This document shows, one piece after another, positions 15,594-22,569 of a stretch of DNA of 23,172 bases. The first letter of the stretch is position 1. Each line of letters starts with the position of its first letter. The translations under genes and the position numbers were made by a program. Source of the DNA: Lachnospiraceae bacterium UBA3772 (GTDB lineage: Bacteria; Bacillota; Clostridia; Lachnospirales; Lachnospiraceae); assembly GCA_002371025.1 (NCBI GenBank), contig DFFQ01000038.1, forward strand, positions 1 to 23,172, read 5' to 3'. Under the pieces are notes generated by a model, which worked only from the letters and a program-made list of their open reading frames with translations, had not been told where the DNA came from and did no database searches.

Positions 15594-16174
15594 ACGATAC
15601 CTGCTTTCTCAAAATGTTTCTTAACAACGGCTTTTCCCATAAATGATCCTATGCATCCAAATACAAAGCAAAGAAGCATGAGAACTGCTATTGTTTTTAC
15701 ATTGATCACGCTAAAGAGAGCTTCAGCATACTCTGCAGAAAAGCCACCGTCCAGAAGACTCTGCCTGTATGATTCTGCTGTCACAATAACTGGGAAGTAA
15801 TTTGCACATATCCAAAAACAGAAAACTCCATAGCTTAATACCGTACTCTTAAAGCTCTTATATCCGCCTGATCTGGCAATAAAATCAGCAACTACTCCTG
15901 AAACAATAATAAGTGGTGCCCCCAGATAACCCATACCTGTCACAAACATGATAATCGCAATCAGAATAGACATAATACTTATCATTCCAAACTTCTCTGT
16001 CTTTGTATAAAACAGCATCATCGGAATTGATCCCGCTAGTGGCAGCAGAACTACATATGATGCAACCACATATGGATGAATGTACCCTAACATTCCGCAT
16101 GCAAATTCCACTACAAACCATATAGCCGTGAAAATACCTATTGTAATAAAATCTTTTGTTGTCAACTTCTTCAT
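15590..16174 (-). CDS. ECF transporter S component (Trep_Strep/MptD-like)
   Basis: 194 residues and about five or six hydrophobic helices. The N-terminus LTTKDFITIGIFTAIWFVV and the segment GYLGAPLIIVSGVVADFIAR match the Trep_Strep/MptD group of ECF substrate-binding proteins. These determine transport specificity, but the substrate of this group is not fixed. Its place beside YbtP/YbtQ-like ABC proteins and iron-box-like sites suggests a metal chelate, siderophore or heme (inference). It begins 23 bases after the preceding ABC gene and overlaps EcfT by four bases. Start at 16174 follows GGAG-containing sequence. Confidence 0.87.
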   Translation of the reverse strand: MKKLTTKDFITIGIFTAIWFVVEFACGMLGYIHPYVVASYVVLLPLAGSIPMMLFYTKTEKFGMISIMSILIAIIMFVTGMGYLGAPLIIVSGVVADFIARSGGYKSFKSTVLSYGVFCFWICANYFPVIVTAESYRQSLLDGGFSAEYAEALFSVINVKTIAVLMLLCFVFGCIGSFMGKAVVKKHFEKAGIV

Positions 16175-16197
16175 TTTCTTTTTTCTCCTGCGTTTGT

Positions 16198-17934
16198 TTA
16201 TGCTATCTTCCAGCCTACTGCCTGTTTTCTGCCTGAAATAAACTTCTTATAAATACCGTCTTCAGCCATCAGTTTTTCATGATTTCCCTGCTGCACTATC
16301 TTTCCTTTATCGATTACAATGATCTGATCCGCATGACGAACCGTTTTAAGCCTGTGAGCGATCATTATTATTGTCTTTTCTTTCGTAAGATTTTCGATTG
16401 CTTCCGTCAGTTCTTTTTCATTTTCCGGATCTATGTTTGCTGTTGCTTCATCGAGTACTATGATCGGAGCATCCTTCATAATAGCTCTGGCAATGGCAAT
16501 TCTTTGTTTTTCGCCTCCGGAAAGAGTCGCTCCTCCCTCTCCTATCACTGTATCGTATCCCTTAGGGAGTGCGCTGATAAAATCATGACAAGAGGCTTTT
16601 TTTGCCGCCTCGATCACTTCTTCAATTGACGCTTCCGGTTTTCCAAAACGGATATTATTAGCTATGGTGTCCTCAAACAGATAAACTCTCTGGAAAACAA
16701 AACTGAAATTTTCCATCAGACTGTCAAAACTATAGTCCTTAACATTTCTACCGCCAAGAGTAACCTCTCCTTCCTGAACATCCCAGAATCGGGCTATAAG
16801 AGATGTGATCGTCGTCTTTCCTCCACCGGAAGGTCCCACTATTGCAGTAGTCGTTTTTTCTTTTATATCCAGCGTTACATCATCTATTATCTTTCTGTTT
16901 TCATATGCAAAGCCAACATGTTCCAAATGTATATCCGTGTTTTCTGGCTTTATATCTTCTCCGTCAATATCCATCTGTTCAATGCTAAGGATCTCATCAG
17001 CCATATCCACACCCTTGCCGATAATTCTTAAGAGCGCTGTGTATGTGCCTGCCAGATCAAGTGATTCAAATATCATGAAAGAACAAAGAAGCATTGTGAT
17101 AGTATACACAAGTTCCATTGTTCCTGAAATATAAAATGCCAGAGAAAATCCGGCTATTGCCACACCTATCAGCTTTACTATCAGGTTCTGAACACCAACT
17201 GCCGGTATAGCTGCAAGTTCAGCAGTGATATCCGCATTCTTTTTTCTTTCGATAGCTCCCTGCACCTTAGACTGATTCTGACCGATGATATTATAGTTGC
17301 GGATCTCAGAGATTCCCTGGATGTATTCCAGTATCACACCAACCATCTCCCGGTCTGCCGAGATCTTTTCATCTGCTACTCTTGCTACACTTCTATTCGT
17401 CCACTGATTTACCAGAAGGAAAATGCCGATGCCCGCAAGAGATATAAAGCCGATCCTTACATCAAAGGCAAACATAAACAGTGCAACGACCACTGTCGTG
17501 ATGCTTCCCTGCAGGACCATCATGATCGCGCGGGTTGCAATGTCCCCGACCTGTTCCATCGTATTGGTAGTTACGGATGTAATGTGGCCAAGACTTGTAT
17601 CATTAAAGTATCCCATCGGCAGATATCTTAAATGTTCACCAATCTCGATACGCTTCAACGCGCAGGTATCATATCCAGCCTCGGTCTGAAGCATTGAAGA
17701 AAAACGGTAAACGATCATCTTTCCCACAGTGCTGATCAGCATAAATCCGACGACTGTAAACATAGTCTTTTTATCTATAGTCTGATCAAGAGCTGCCTTT
17801 ATCGCAAAGAAAGCTGCCGGTATCTTCATAGCCGTAAACATCGCTTCAAGCACGCCAAGGGCAGCTGAACCGTAGAATTTATTCCTGTTCTTTTTACTAC
17901 AAAAAGCAAAAAACTTTCGTATCATTTTAAGCAT
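16198..17934 (-). CDS. ABC exporter-fold half-transporter, second of pair (YbtQ-like)
   Basis: 578 residues: about six membrane helices (roughly 20-300), then an ATPase with Walker A GPSGGGKTT (367-375), signature LSGGEKQR, Walker B PIIVLDEATANID and H-loop AHRLKTV. It has the exporter fold, but the genomic pairing and ECF genes resemble the YbtP/YbtQ siderophore systems, in which exporter-fold proteins take part in import. The start at 17934 is preferred over one 35 codons upstream: GGGGAGG lies six bases before it, and the longer form would overlap the preceding gene by more than 100 bases. It overlaps that gene by 8 bases. Confidence 0.9.
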   Translation of the reverse strand: MLKMIRKFFAFCSKKNRNKFYGSAALGVLEAMFTAMKIPAAFFAIKAALDQTIDKKTMFTVVGFMLISTVGKMIVYRFSSMLQTEAGYDTCALKRIEIGEHLRYLPMGYFNDTSLGHITSVTTNTMEQVGDIATRAIMMVLQGSITTVVVALFMFAFDVRIGFISLAGIGIFLLVNQWTNRSVARVADEKISADREMVGVILEYIQGISEIRNYNIIGQNQSKVQGAIERKKNADITAELAAIPAVGVQNLIVKLIGVAIAGFSLAFYISGTMELVYTITMLLCSFMIFESLDLAGTYTALLRIIGKGVDMADEILSIEQMDIDGEDIKPENTDIHLEHVGFAYENRKIIDDVTLDIKEKTTTAIVGPSGGGKTTITSLIARFWDVQEGEVTLGGRNVKDYSFDSLMENFSFVFQRVYLFEDTIANNIRFGKPEASIEEVIEAAKKASCHDFISALPKGYDTVIGEGGATLSGGEKQRIAIARAIMKDAPIIVLDEATANIDPENEKELTEAIENLTKEKTIIMIAHRLKTVRHADQIIVIDKGKIVQQGNHEKLMAEDGIYKKFISGRKQAVGWKIA

Positions 17935-19681
17935 ATGCGACCTCCCCATCACTATCCTTTGCCATACTGTGAGCTTCCCACATCTTCCTGTACAGGTCAC
18001 AGGATTTAAGCAATTCTTCCTGTGTTCCTTGTGCCTCAACCTTTCCGTCCTTTATCACAAATATCTTATCTGCATCCACTATTGTAGAAAGACGGTGTGC
18101 TATCACGATAAGTGTCCTGCCCTTTACAAGCTTTGCAACACTCATCTGTACCAGCGCCTCATTTTCGGGATCCGTATATGCCGTGGCTTCGTCAAGGATC
18201 ACAACAGGAGCATCCTTAAGCATAGCTCTTGCGATGCATATTCTCTGTCTCTCACCACCCGACAGATGTCCTCCCGCACCACCGACTATCGTGTCATATC
18301 CATTTTCAAGTCCGAGAATAAACTCATGACAGCCTGTTGCTTTGGCTGCATTTATTACTTCTTCATCCGTTGCACCTGTCTTTCCCAGTCTGATATTTTC
18401 CTTAACCGACATATCGAAAAGATAATTATCCTGAGCTACATAAGCTATCTGTCCGGTGTAATACTCTAACGGCAGTTCCTTAATGTCCACTCCTCCGTAC
18501 GTGATCTCCCCTGAATCCACATCCCAAAGAGAATCGATCAGCCTCGCGATCGTACTTTTTCCTGATCCAGATGGTCCGACAATGGCTGCAACCTCACCTT
18601 GTCTTATCTTTATATTGATGCCATGGAGAACTTCTTTGTCTTTATATGTAAATCTCACATCTCTAAGTGTTATATCCGATCCTTCCGGCTTTTTTTCGAT
18701 TGCCGCGGGCCTTAACATATCTTTTCTATCAAGAATTTCCGTCACTTCACCGAAAATGGTACCCATCTTCAGAAGGTCGTCAGTATAGGAAAAAGCAACA
18801 ACTAAAGGTGTGATAAGTCCTGTTGATAAAATGATACAGGTAATGAATCCTTCAGTAGACAGAGAGCCATTCTTAACAAGAAGAAGTCCTATTGGAAGTA
18901 CCCCTAAAAATGTTGCCGGGAGAAAAGTCATGGTACCTGCCGAAGGCCAGATGCATCGCCTCATCCAGTCTATAAACACATCCGCCCCTTCCCTTGCAGC
19001 TGTCACAAATTTCTCATAGGAACTTCCAGTCTTTCCAAAAGCCTTGATAACCTCTATTCCGTTGATATACTCAACGGCAGTGTCATTTAATTTCTTTGTT
19101 TTCTGTACCGAAACTTCATATCCGCCACGACTCTTATACATCATGACCGCCATAAATATGAGGCCTATCATAGCGCCAATGAAATTTGCAAGTCCCATTC
19201 GCCAATCGATCCTCATTATATAAATAAACATAACGATCGGGAGTATTATATTAGCAGTAAACTCAGGAACTATATGCGCCAGCGTTGTTTCCATTGAATC
19301 TACTCGCTCAACGATAATATTCTTATAACTTCCGCTGTTATCATCAAGTACAGATCCCAACGGAATCTTAGAAAGTTTCTCACAAAGCTGTTTTCTGATA
19401 CCACCCAGAACTGTAAATGTCGCCGCATGTGATAAAGCAGTCGACAGTGAATGAAGCACCACCCGGATCAACCAGAATATTCCCATCAGAAGCACCTGTT
19501 TCAAGTAATAATCCCATTCTCTGTTTCCTGAAAGAAGTTGTCCAACAATCTTTGCAATGATCAGGTATGGAACAAATGATGCTGCCACACCAAACATGGC
19601 AAGCACAACGCTCCCTACAAAATACGCCCGTTTTCGCCCAGCGAACTCAAGCACCCAGGATACCAACCCTCTTTTTTTCAT
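17927..19681 (-). CDS. ABC exporter-fold half-transporter, first of pair (YbtP-like)
   Basis: 584 residues: about six membrane helices in 1-310, Walker A GPSGSGKST (369-377), signature LSGGERQR (473-480), Walker B VVILDEAT (493-500) and AHRLSTI. It should dimerise with the following 578-residue protein, whose start it overlaps by 8 bases. First gene of the five-gene operon. The ribosome site is AGGAGG. The upstream region has three GTTAG-N6-CTAAC boxes, one covering the -10, so metal-dependent repression is likely. The YbtPQ comparison rests on gene pairing and context, not on a recognised substrate site. Confidence 0.9.
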   Translation of the reverse strand: MKKRGLVSWVLEFAGRKRAYFVGSVVLAMFGVAASFVPYLIIAKIVGQLLSGNREWDYYLKQVLLMGIFWLIRVVLHSLSTALSHAATFTVLGGIRKQLCEKLSKIPLGSVLDDNSGSYKNIIVERVDSMETTLAHIVPEFTANIILPIVMFIYIMRIDWRMGLANFIGAMIGLIFMAVMMYKSRGGYEVSVQKTKKLNDTAVEYINGIEVIKAFGKTGSSYEKFVTAAREGADVFIDWMRRCIWPSAGTMTFLPATFLGVLPIGLLLVKNGSLSTEGFITCIILSTGLITPLVVAFSYTDDLLKMGTIFGEVTEILDRKDMLRPAAIEKKPEGSDITLRDVRFTYKDKEVLHGINIKIRQGEVAAIVGPSGSGKSTIARLIDSLWDVDSGEITYGGVDIKELPLEYYTGQIAYVAQDNYLFDMSVKENIRLGKTGATDEEVINAAKATGCHEFILGLENGYDTIVGGAGGHLSGGERQRICIARAMLKDAPVVILDEATAYTDPENEALVQMSVAKLVKGRTLIVIAHRLSTIVDADKIFVIKDGKVEAQGTQEELLKSCDLYRKMWEAHSMAKDSDGEVAYA

Positions 19682-19725
19682 TTTGTTTATTTCCTCCTTT
19701 TTTACTAAATATGTGGCGAACGCAA

Positions 19726-19741
19726 GTTAGATTATACTAAC
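19726..19741. promoter_or_regulatory. GTTAG-N6-CTAAC box 1, over the ABC/ECF operon promoter
   Basis: Perfect palindrome GTTAGATTATACTAAC. On the minus strand the core is TATAAT (19731-19736), the -10 of the operon, 45 bases before the first start codon. The -35 is poor (CTTTAA or TTTAAA). Box occupancy and RNA polymerase binding should exclude each other. Confidence 0.75.
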
Positions 19742-19758
19742 CAATGTACTGTTTTAAA

Positions 19759-19784
19759 GGGAAACGTATTTATGAACGCTTCCC
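19759..19784. repeat. Imperfect dyad GGGAAACGT...ACGCTTCCC
   Basis: Nine-base arms with one mismatch (19759-19767 and 19776-19784) around eight bases. It lies between boxes 1 and 2, next to the -35 position of the ABC operon promoter. It could be a site for a second regulator, perhaps an activator, given the weak -35. Confidence 0.35.
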
Positions 19785-19825
19785 TATTTTCTTACCATCA
19801 CCGCTATCCACGGATTTGTTATTCG

Positions 19826-19841
19826 GTTAGTTTATTCTAAC
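19826..19841. promoter_or_regulatory. GTTAG-N6-CTAAC box 2
   Basis: Perfect palindrome GTTAGTTTATTCTAAC, exactly 100 bases upstream of box 1. No good promoter is visible around it, so it may assist repression from a distance or loop with box 1. Confidence 0.65.
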
Positions 19842-19852
19842 TCAGTGGTATC

Positions 19853-19873
19853 AAAAAAGCCGCTCTATGCGGC
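19853..19873 (-). terminator. Second terminator hairpin after the XRE gene
   Basis: GCCGC-N5-GCGGC (19859-19873) followed on the minus strand by TTTTTT (19853-19858). It is compact and GC-rich. It follows the larger hairpin at 19877-19926, giving a tandem terminator that insulates the ABC operon from the XRE gene. Confidence 0.7.
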
Positions 19874-19876
19874 GAC

Positions 19877-19926
19877 AAAAAATATGCTAGCATATCAGTT
19901 AGCTTTGTCTAACCGATATGCTAGCA
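19877..19926 (-). terminator. Terminator hairpin containing box 3
   Basis: Arms of 18 bases with one mismatch (19885-19902 and 19909-19926, outer part TGCTAGCATATC) around a 6-base loop, followed on the minus strand by TAT and TTTTTT. The inner part of the stem is the GTTAG/CTAAC palindrome, so the same DNA may serve as operator and terminator. Confidence 0.6.
19898..19913. promoter_or_regulatory. GTTAG-N6-CTAAC box 3
   Basis: Perfect palindrome GTTAGCTTTGTCTAAC at the heart of a larger dyad. It sits at the predicted start point of a possible promoter at 19918-19946. The symmetry of the larger stem offers another explanation for the palindrome. Confidence 0.5.
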
Positions 19927-19946
19927 CTTTACTTGATTAAAGTCAA
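19918..19946 (-). promoter_or_regulatory. Possible distal promoter of the ABC/ECF operon
   Basis: Minus-strand TTGACT (19941-19946), 17 bases, TAGCAT (19918-19923). The start point would fall in box 3. A transcript starting there would lack one side of the large hairpin, so it could escape that terminator but would still meet the GC-rich hairpin at 19853-19873. Confidence 0.35.
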
Positions 19947-19998
19947 GCTTATTACGATGTTTTTATTTAGCTTGTTTCAACTAGCACCATCTACTTTA

Positions 19999-20514
19999 CT
20001 AGATCTTATTTTTCATAAACACTCTTTGTTTGAATGCTCTAACCTTTGCACCATAACGACTGGACATTATTATGCCAACTAAAAGCATACCTACTGCTAA
20101 TCCTTGAGCAAAGTCTAAGCTATTCCTTATAAAAGAACTGTCTTCATAAATCTTTTCATCCTTTAATAACATATATACGGCTATAAGTAACACTGCAACC
20201 GAATTACAGATCCTGACGCGCTTATTATACTTTTCTGCCTCAGTATTTGTGTAATCTACTGCCTTTAATATCATGTCTTTATTTTCTTTATCCATATTCT
20301 CGCTTTTCCTTTCTCCATTAAGGATTTCTCGAAGGTCAACTTCATAATAATCTGATATTTCAATCAAAATATCCAGATCAGGCATATTATTTCCATTTTC
20401 CCAACGAGATACCGTTCTACTTGAAACATTAAATTGTTCCGCAAGCTTTTCCTGTGTCACTCCTTTTTCCTTGCGGAGTTCCTTTAAGAAACCACCTATT
20501 TTTTTCTGGTCCAT
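19999..20514 (-). CDS. XRE-family regulator with two membrane segments
   Basis: 171 residues. Residues 5-62 are an XRE helix-turn-helix (IGGFLKELRKEKGVTQEKLA, SSRTVSRWENGNNMPDLDIL), followed by ISDYYEVDLREILNGER, typical of Firmicutes membrane-linked XRE regulators. Two hydrophobic segments (about 102-117 and 134-151) should anchor it in the membrane. Family members often respond to envelope or antimicrobial stress, but no signal is visible here. AAAGGAGG lies six bases before the ATG. Tandem terminators follow. It is upstream of and co-oriented with the ABC operon but probably separate from it. A TATAAC near 20570 may be its -10. Confidence 0.88.
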   Translation of the reverse strand: MDQKKIGGFLKELRKEKGVTQEKLAEQFNVSSRTVSRWENGNNMPDLDILIEISDYYEVDLREILNGERKSENMDKENKDMILKAVDYTNTEAEKYNKRVRICNSVAVLLIAVYMLLKDEKIYEDSSFIRNSLDFAQGLAVGMLLVGIIMSSRYGAKVRAFKQRVFMKNKI

Positions 20515-20666
20515 TTATTTGCCTCCTTTAAGAATAGATGGTATCTGTTTTGGGCGTTATACAACACGACACAAAGCGAGAAAATGCCATTTTTACACCC
20601 GACACACCATGTCTACTCCTTGATTTTACTAACAATTTTAACTTTAAATGATGTGATCATTTCAGA

Positions 20667-21137
20667 TCAATCATATGTATTATATTTTATATTCTTGCTG
20701 CCGTCTTCCTTTACAATTACCTCAAGATCTTCCACATATATATCTTTAGCATAATAAATGCTATATTGGACAGTTCCATCTCTAGAAACTGTTATACATG
20801 ATATAGTAAGTCCATCCATCAGTTCCTTACGTGTGGCATTTTCCTTGATAAGATCTGGCTTAAACCAGAAATGATCAACAACAGCTTCTCTTATCTCAGT
20901 ATCTATACGCTTCTTATCTGAAAGGATTGACTCTAATTTGCGGTAACATTTTCCTGGTAGGATTTCGGCAAATTCTGGCCAGCGCTTTGCTAATCTTGTT
21001 ATTTCTAAATCTATATCTCCTGCAGGATCAGCTTTTTTAATGGCAAGATTTTCATATCCACCTTCAATAATCCTTACGGGATTATCTGTATCAAAAAATA
21101 AATAGCGTTTTTCCTTCCTCTCTAATTTTAAGTAAAT
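20667..21137 (-). CDS. Unrecognised protein with no standard start codon (immunity-like)
   Basis: The frame is open from 21146 to the TGA at 20667-20669 with normal protein-like composition: LAKRWPEFAEILPGKCYRKL, DHFWFKPDLIKENATRKEL and YYAKDIYVEDLEVIVKEDG. It has no ATG, GTG or TTG near its 5' end; an in-frame TAA lies just before 21146. ATT at 21135-21137 has AAGG seven bases upstream and could be an unusual start; otherwise the gene lost its start, or is the second half of a frameshifted fusion with the 70-residue frame before it. The C-terminal half loosely resembles DUF2262/DUF6985-type domains found near polymorphic toxins, but I am not sure. Confidence 0.45.
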   Translation of the reverse strand: MYLKLERKEKRYLFFDTDNPVRIIEGGYENLAIKKADPAGDIDLEITRLAKRWPEFAEILPGKCYRKLESILSDKKRIDTEIREAVVDHFWFKPDLIKENATRKELMDGLTISCITVSRDGTVQYSIYYAKDIYVEDLEVIVKEDGSKNIKYNTYD

Positions 21138-21141
21138 TTCT

Positions 21142-21354
21142 TTACCTTATCACATCCCAAACAGCATAGTTCTGCATATCTATCCTTATATCTTTATTAT
21201 TTGTTCTGTCTTTTGCGCCTAATACACGAAATATCGGATCTCTATCGCCTACGCCGAATACGTCCGTATCATCTATTTCATACATTTCCCCGGGATGTCT
21301 TTTACAAGTAACAATATTGCCATAATCTAATTTTAAAAACTCTTCTTTAGTCAT
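21142..21354 (-). CDS. Small protein of unknown function (70 residues)
   Basis: 70 residues, acidic, with no membrane segment or known motif (MTKEEFLKLDYGNIVTCKRH, then EMYEIDDTDVFGVGDRD). A strong AGGAGGAG lies upstream but 12 bases from the ATG, which is long. The preceding 42-codon frame overlaps the start by eight bases and the next frame begins directly after its stop, so the three small frames behave like one transcript. Size and company suggest an immunity-type protein; there is no direct evidence. Confidence 0.55.
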   Translation of the reverse strand: MTKEEFLKLDYGNIVTCKRHPGEMYEIDDTDVFGVGDRDPIFRVLGAKDRTNNKDIRIDMQNYAVWDVIR

Positions 21355-21475
21355 GATATAAAATGTCTCCTCCTGGTAAAATCTTTATATCCATTAATGA
21401 ATTAAAAATGTAATCTGGTTTTCTCTCGGAATCACCCTTGTATTTTTTGTTCCTATCGATCAATGCTGCTCTCAT
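21347..21475 (-). CDS. Short reading frame of 42 residues, possibly a remnant
   Basis: Begins MRAALIDRNKKYKGDSERKP and ends PGGDILYHD, overlapping the next start codon by eight bases. No ribosome site precedes the ATG, and the frame continues open upstream into the 3' end of the HxlR gene, so this may be the surviving tail of a lost gene. No family is recognised. Confidence 0.35.
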   Translation of the reverse strand: MRAALIDRNKKYKGDSERKPDYIFNSLMDIKILPGGDILYHD

Positions 21476-21494
21476 TTTGATTTCGATTTTGCAA

Positions 21495-21917
21495 TTACAG
21501 GTTTTCTTCGCCCCATTTTTTTAGTTCAAGAAGAATAGGAACGATGCTTCTTGCCTTATCGGTAAGTGAATATTCCACTCTTACCGGCATCTCATTAAAC
21601 TGATGCCTTTCAACAAGTCCTGTTTCTTCCATTTCCTTAAGAGAATTAGCAAGCATTGTATTTGTGATCCCAAACACTTTTCGCTTAAGTTCTCCGTAGC
21701 GGATCTGCCCTTCCTGATCCATTACACAAAGTAGCATGATCTTCCATTTACCACCTATAATATCAAGAACTTTCTTTAAACCACAGCCTTTTCCTGCAAT
21801 ATCATCACAGAGAGCTTCTCTCTTGGAAGTGCTTTTAACTGTGCCTGTAGTCTTACTTTTTTTATCTAGGCTTTTGTTTTGGTTTTTAGCATTTTTATTT
21901 ATATTTTTTTCTGCCAT
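21495..21917 (-). CDS. HxlR-family transcriptional regulator
   Basis: 140 residues. The winged-helix HxlR domain spans about 45-138: VLDIIGGKWKIMLLCVMDQ, RYGELKRKVFGITNTMLANS, LKEMEETGLVERHQF and EYSLTDKARSI. Cysteines at 37 and 45 sit at the front of the domain, where related regulators (for example YodB and HypR) carry redox-active cysteine. Residues 1-33 are a Lys/Asn/Ser-rich tail not usual for the family, perhaps non-specific DNA contact. It is divergent from trxA, so it may control thioredoxin in response to electrophiles or oxidants (inference). Confidence 0.9.
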   Translation of the reverse strand: MAEKNINKNAKNQNKSLDKKSKTTGTVKSTSKREALCDDIAGKGCGLKKVLDIIGGKWKIMLLCVMDQEGQIRYGELKRKVFGITNTMLANSLKEMEETGLVERHQFNEMPVRVEYSLTDKARSIVPILLELKKWGEENL

Positions 21918-22074
21918 AATCCACGCCTTTCTTAATTACTCAGTTTTTTCGTACCAGTTAAGATTAATTTGCGTACTTGATACATTTTTTATACCATGTA
22001 TAATAACATTATCAGCACAAGAAAAACAACATTACAAATGTTTAAACTTAGTATTCATAAAAAAAACTTAGATT

Positions 22075-22113
22075 TAACATTTATTAAAAACATTTTTACG
22101 TAACATTTATAAT
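22075..22113 (+). promoter_or_regulatory. trxA promoter region with TAACATTTAT repeats
   Basis: TATAAT at 22108-22113 is the probable -10, about 35 bases before the trxA ATG; the -35 is weak (TTAAAA). TAACATTTAT occurs at 22075-22084 and 22101-22110, the second overlapping the -10. AAACTTAG is also repeated just upstream. These are candidate HxlR sites. The rest of 21918-22074 is AT-rich and holds no gene. Confidence 0.45.
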
Positions 22114-22147
22114 TAAATTACATTTTAGAAAAGCGAGGATTTATAAT

Positions 22148-22471
22148 ATGGCATTACAATTAACAACAGATAATTTTAACGAAGAAGTTCTTAACAGCGA
22201 TATACCAGTACTCGTAGATTTTTACGCAGACTGGTGTGGACCATGCAAAATGATGCTTCCAATCGTAGCGGAAATTGCAAAGGAATATGAAGGAAAAGTA
22301 AAGGTATGCAAGGTAAATACTGATGATTATCCTGAACTTGCCCGTCCATTTGGCGTCATGTCTATTCCAAGTTTCTTCTTCATAAAGAATGGAGAAGTTG
22401 TGGAAAATCACGTTGGTGGCATGGACATAAATAAAATGAAAGAAAAAATTGAAGCATTACTTAAAGCTTAA
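22148..22471 (+). CDS. trxA: Thioredoxin
   Basis: 107 residues, standard thioredoxin length. Active site WCGPCK with C30 and C33, the preceding VLVDFYADW strand, the cis-proline in VMSIPSF, and a C-terminal helix ending EALLKA. It reduces disulfides in the cytoplasm with electrons from thioredoxin reductase (not in the window). GAGG lies seven bases before the ATG. It is the only complete plus-strand gene here, divergent from the HxlR regulator and followed at once by a strong terminator, so it is probably transcribed alone. Confidence 0.97.
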   Translation: MALQLTTDNFNEEVLNSDIPVLVDFYADWCGPCKMMLPIVAEIAKEYEGKVKVCKVNTDDYPELARPFGVMSIPSFFFIKNGEVVENHVGGMDINKMKEKIEALLKA

Positions 22472-22486
22472 TGATTGTTTTAATCT

Positions 22487-22535
22487 AAAAAAAGTCCCGG
22501 GGCAGCATGCAGGCACAATGCACCGGGACTTTTTT
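22487..22535. terminator. Bidirectional terminator between trxA and the MBL gene
   Basis: Stem AAGTCCCGG / CCGGGACTT extended by A/T pairs, with a 22-base loop, followed by TTTTT on the plus strand and by a T-run on the minus strand. It lies 16 bases after the trxA stop and about 35 bases beyond the convergent gene's stop, so it can serve both. Confidence 0.85.
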
Positions 22536-22569
22536 AATACTACGTTGGATATTTTTTTGACATTTCCTT

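Noticed and set aside
16198..18039. Longer form of the second ABC half-transporter beginning at 18039
   Set aside because: The extra 35 residues are unlike a transporter N-terminus and overlap the preceding gene by over 100 bases. The ATG at 17934 has GGGGAGG six bases upstream.
22160..22411. Minus-strand open frame inside trxA
   Set aside because: Antisense of a standard thioredoxin with intact WCGPCK; no ribosome site or family match.
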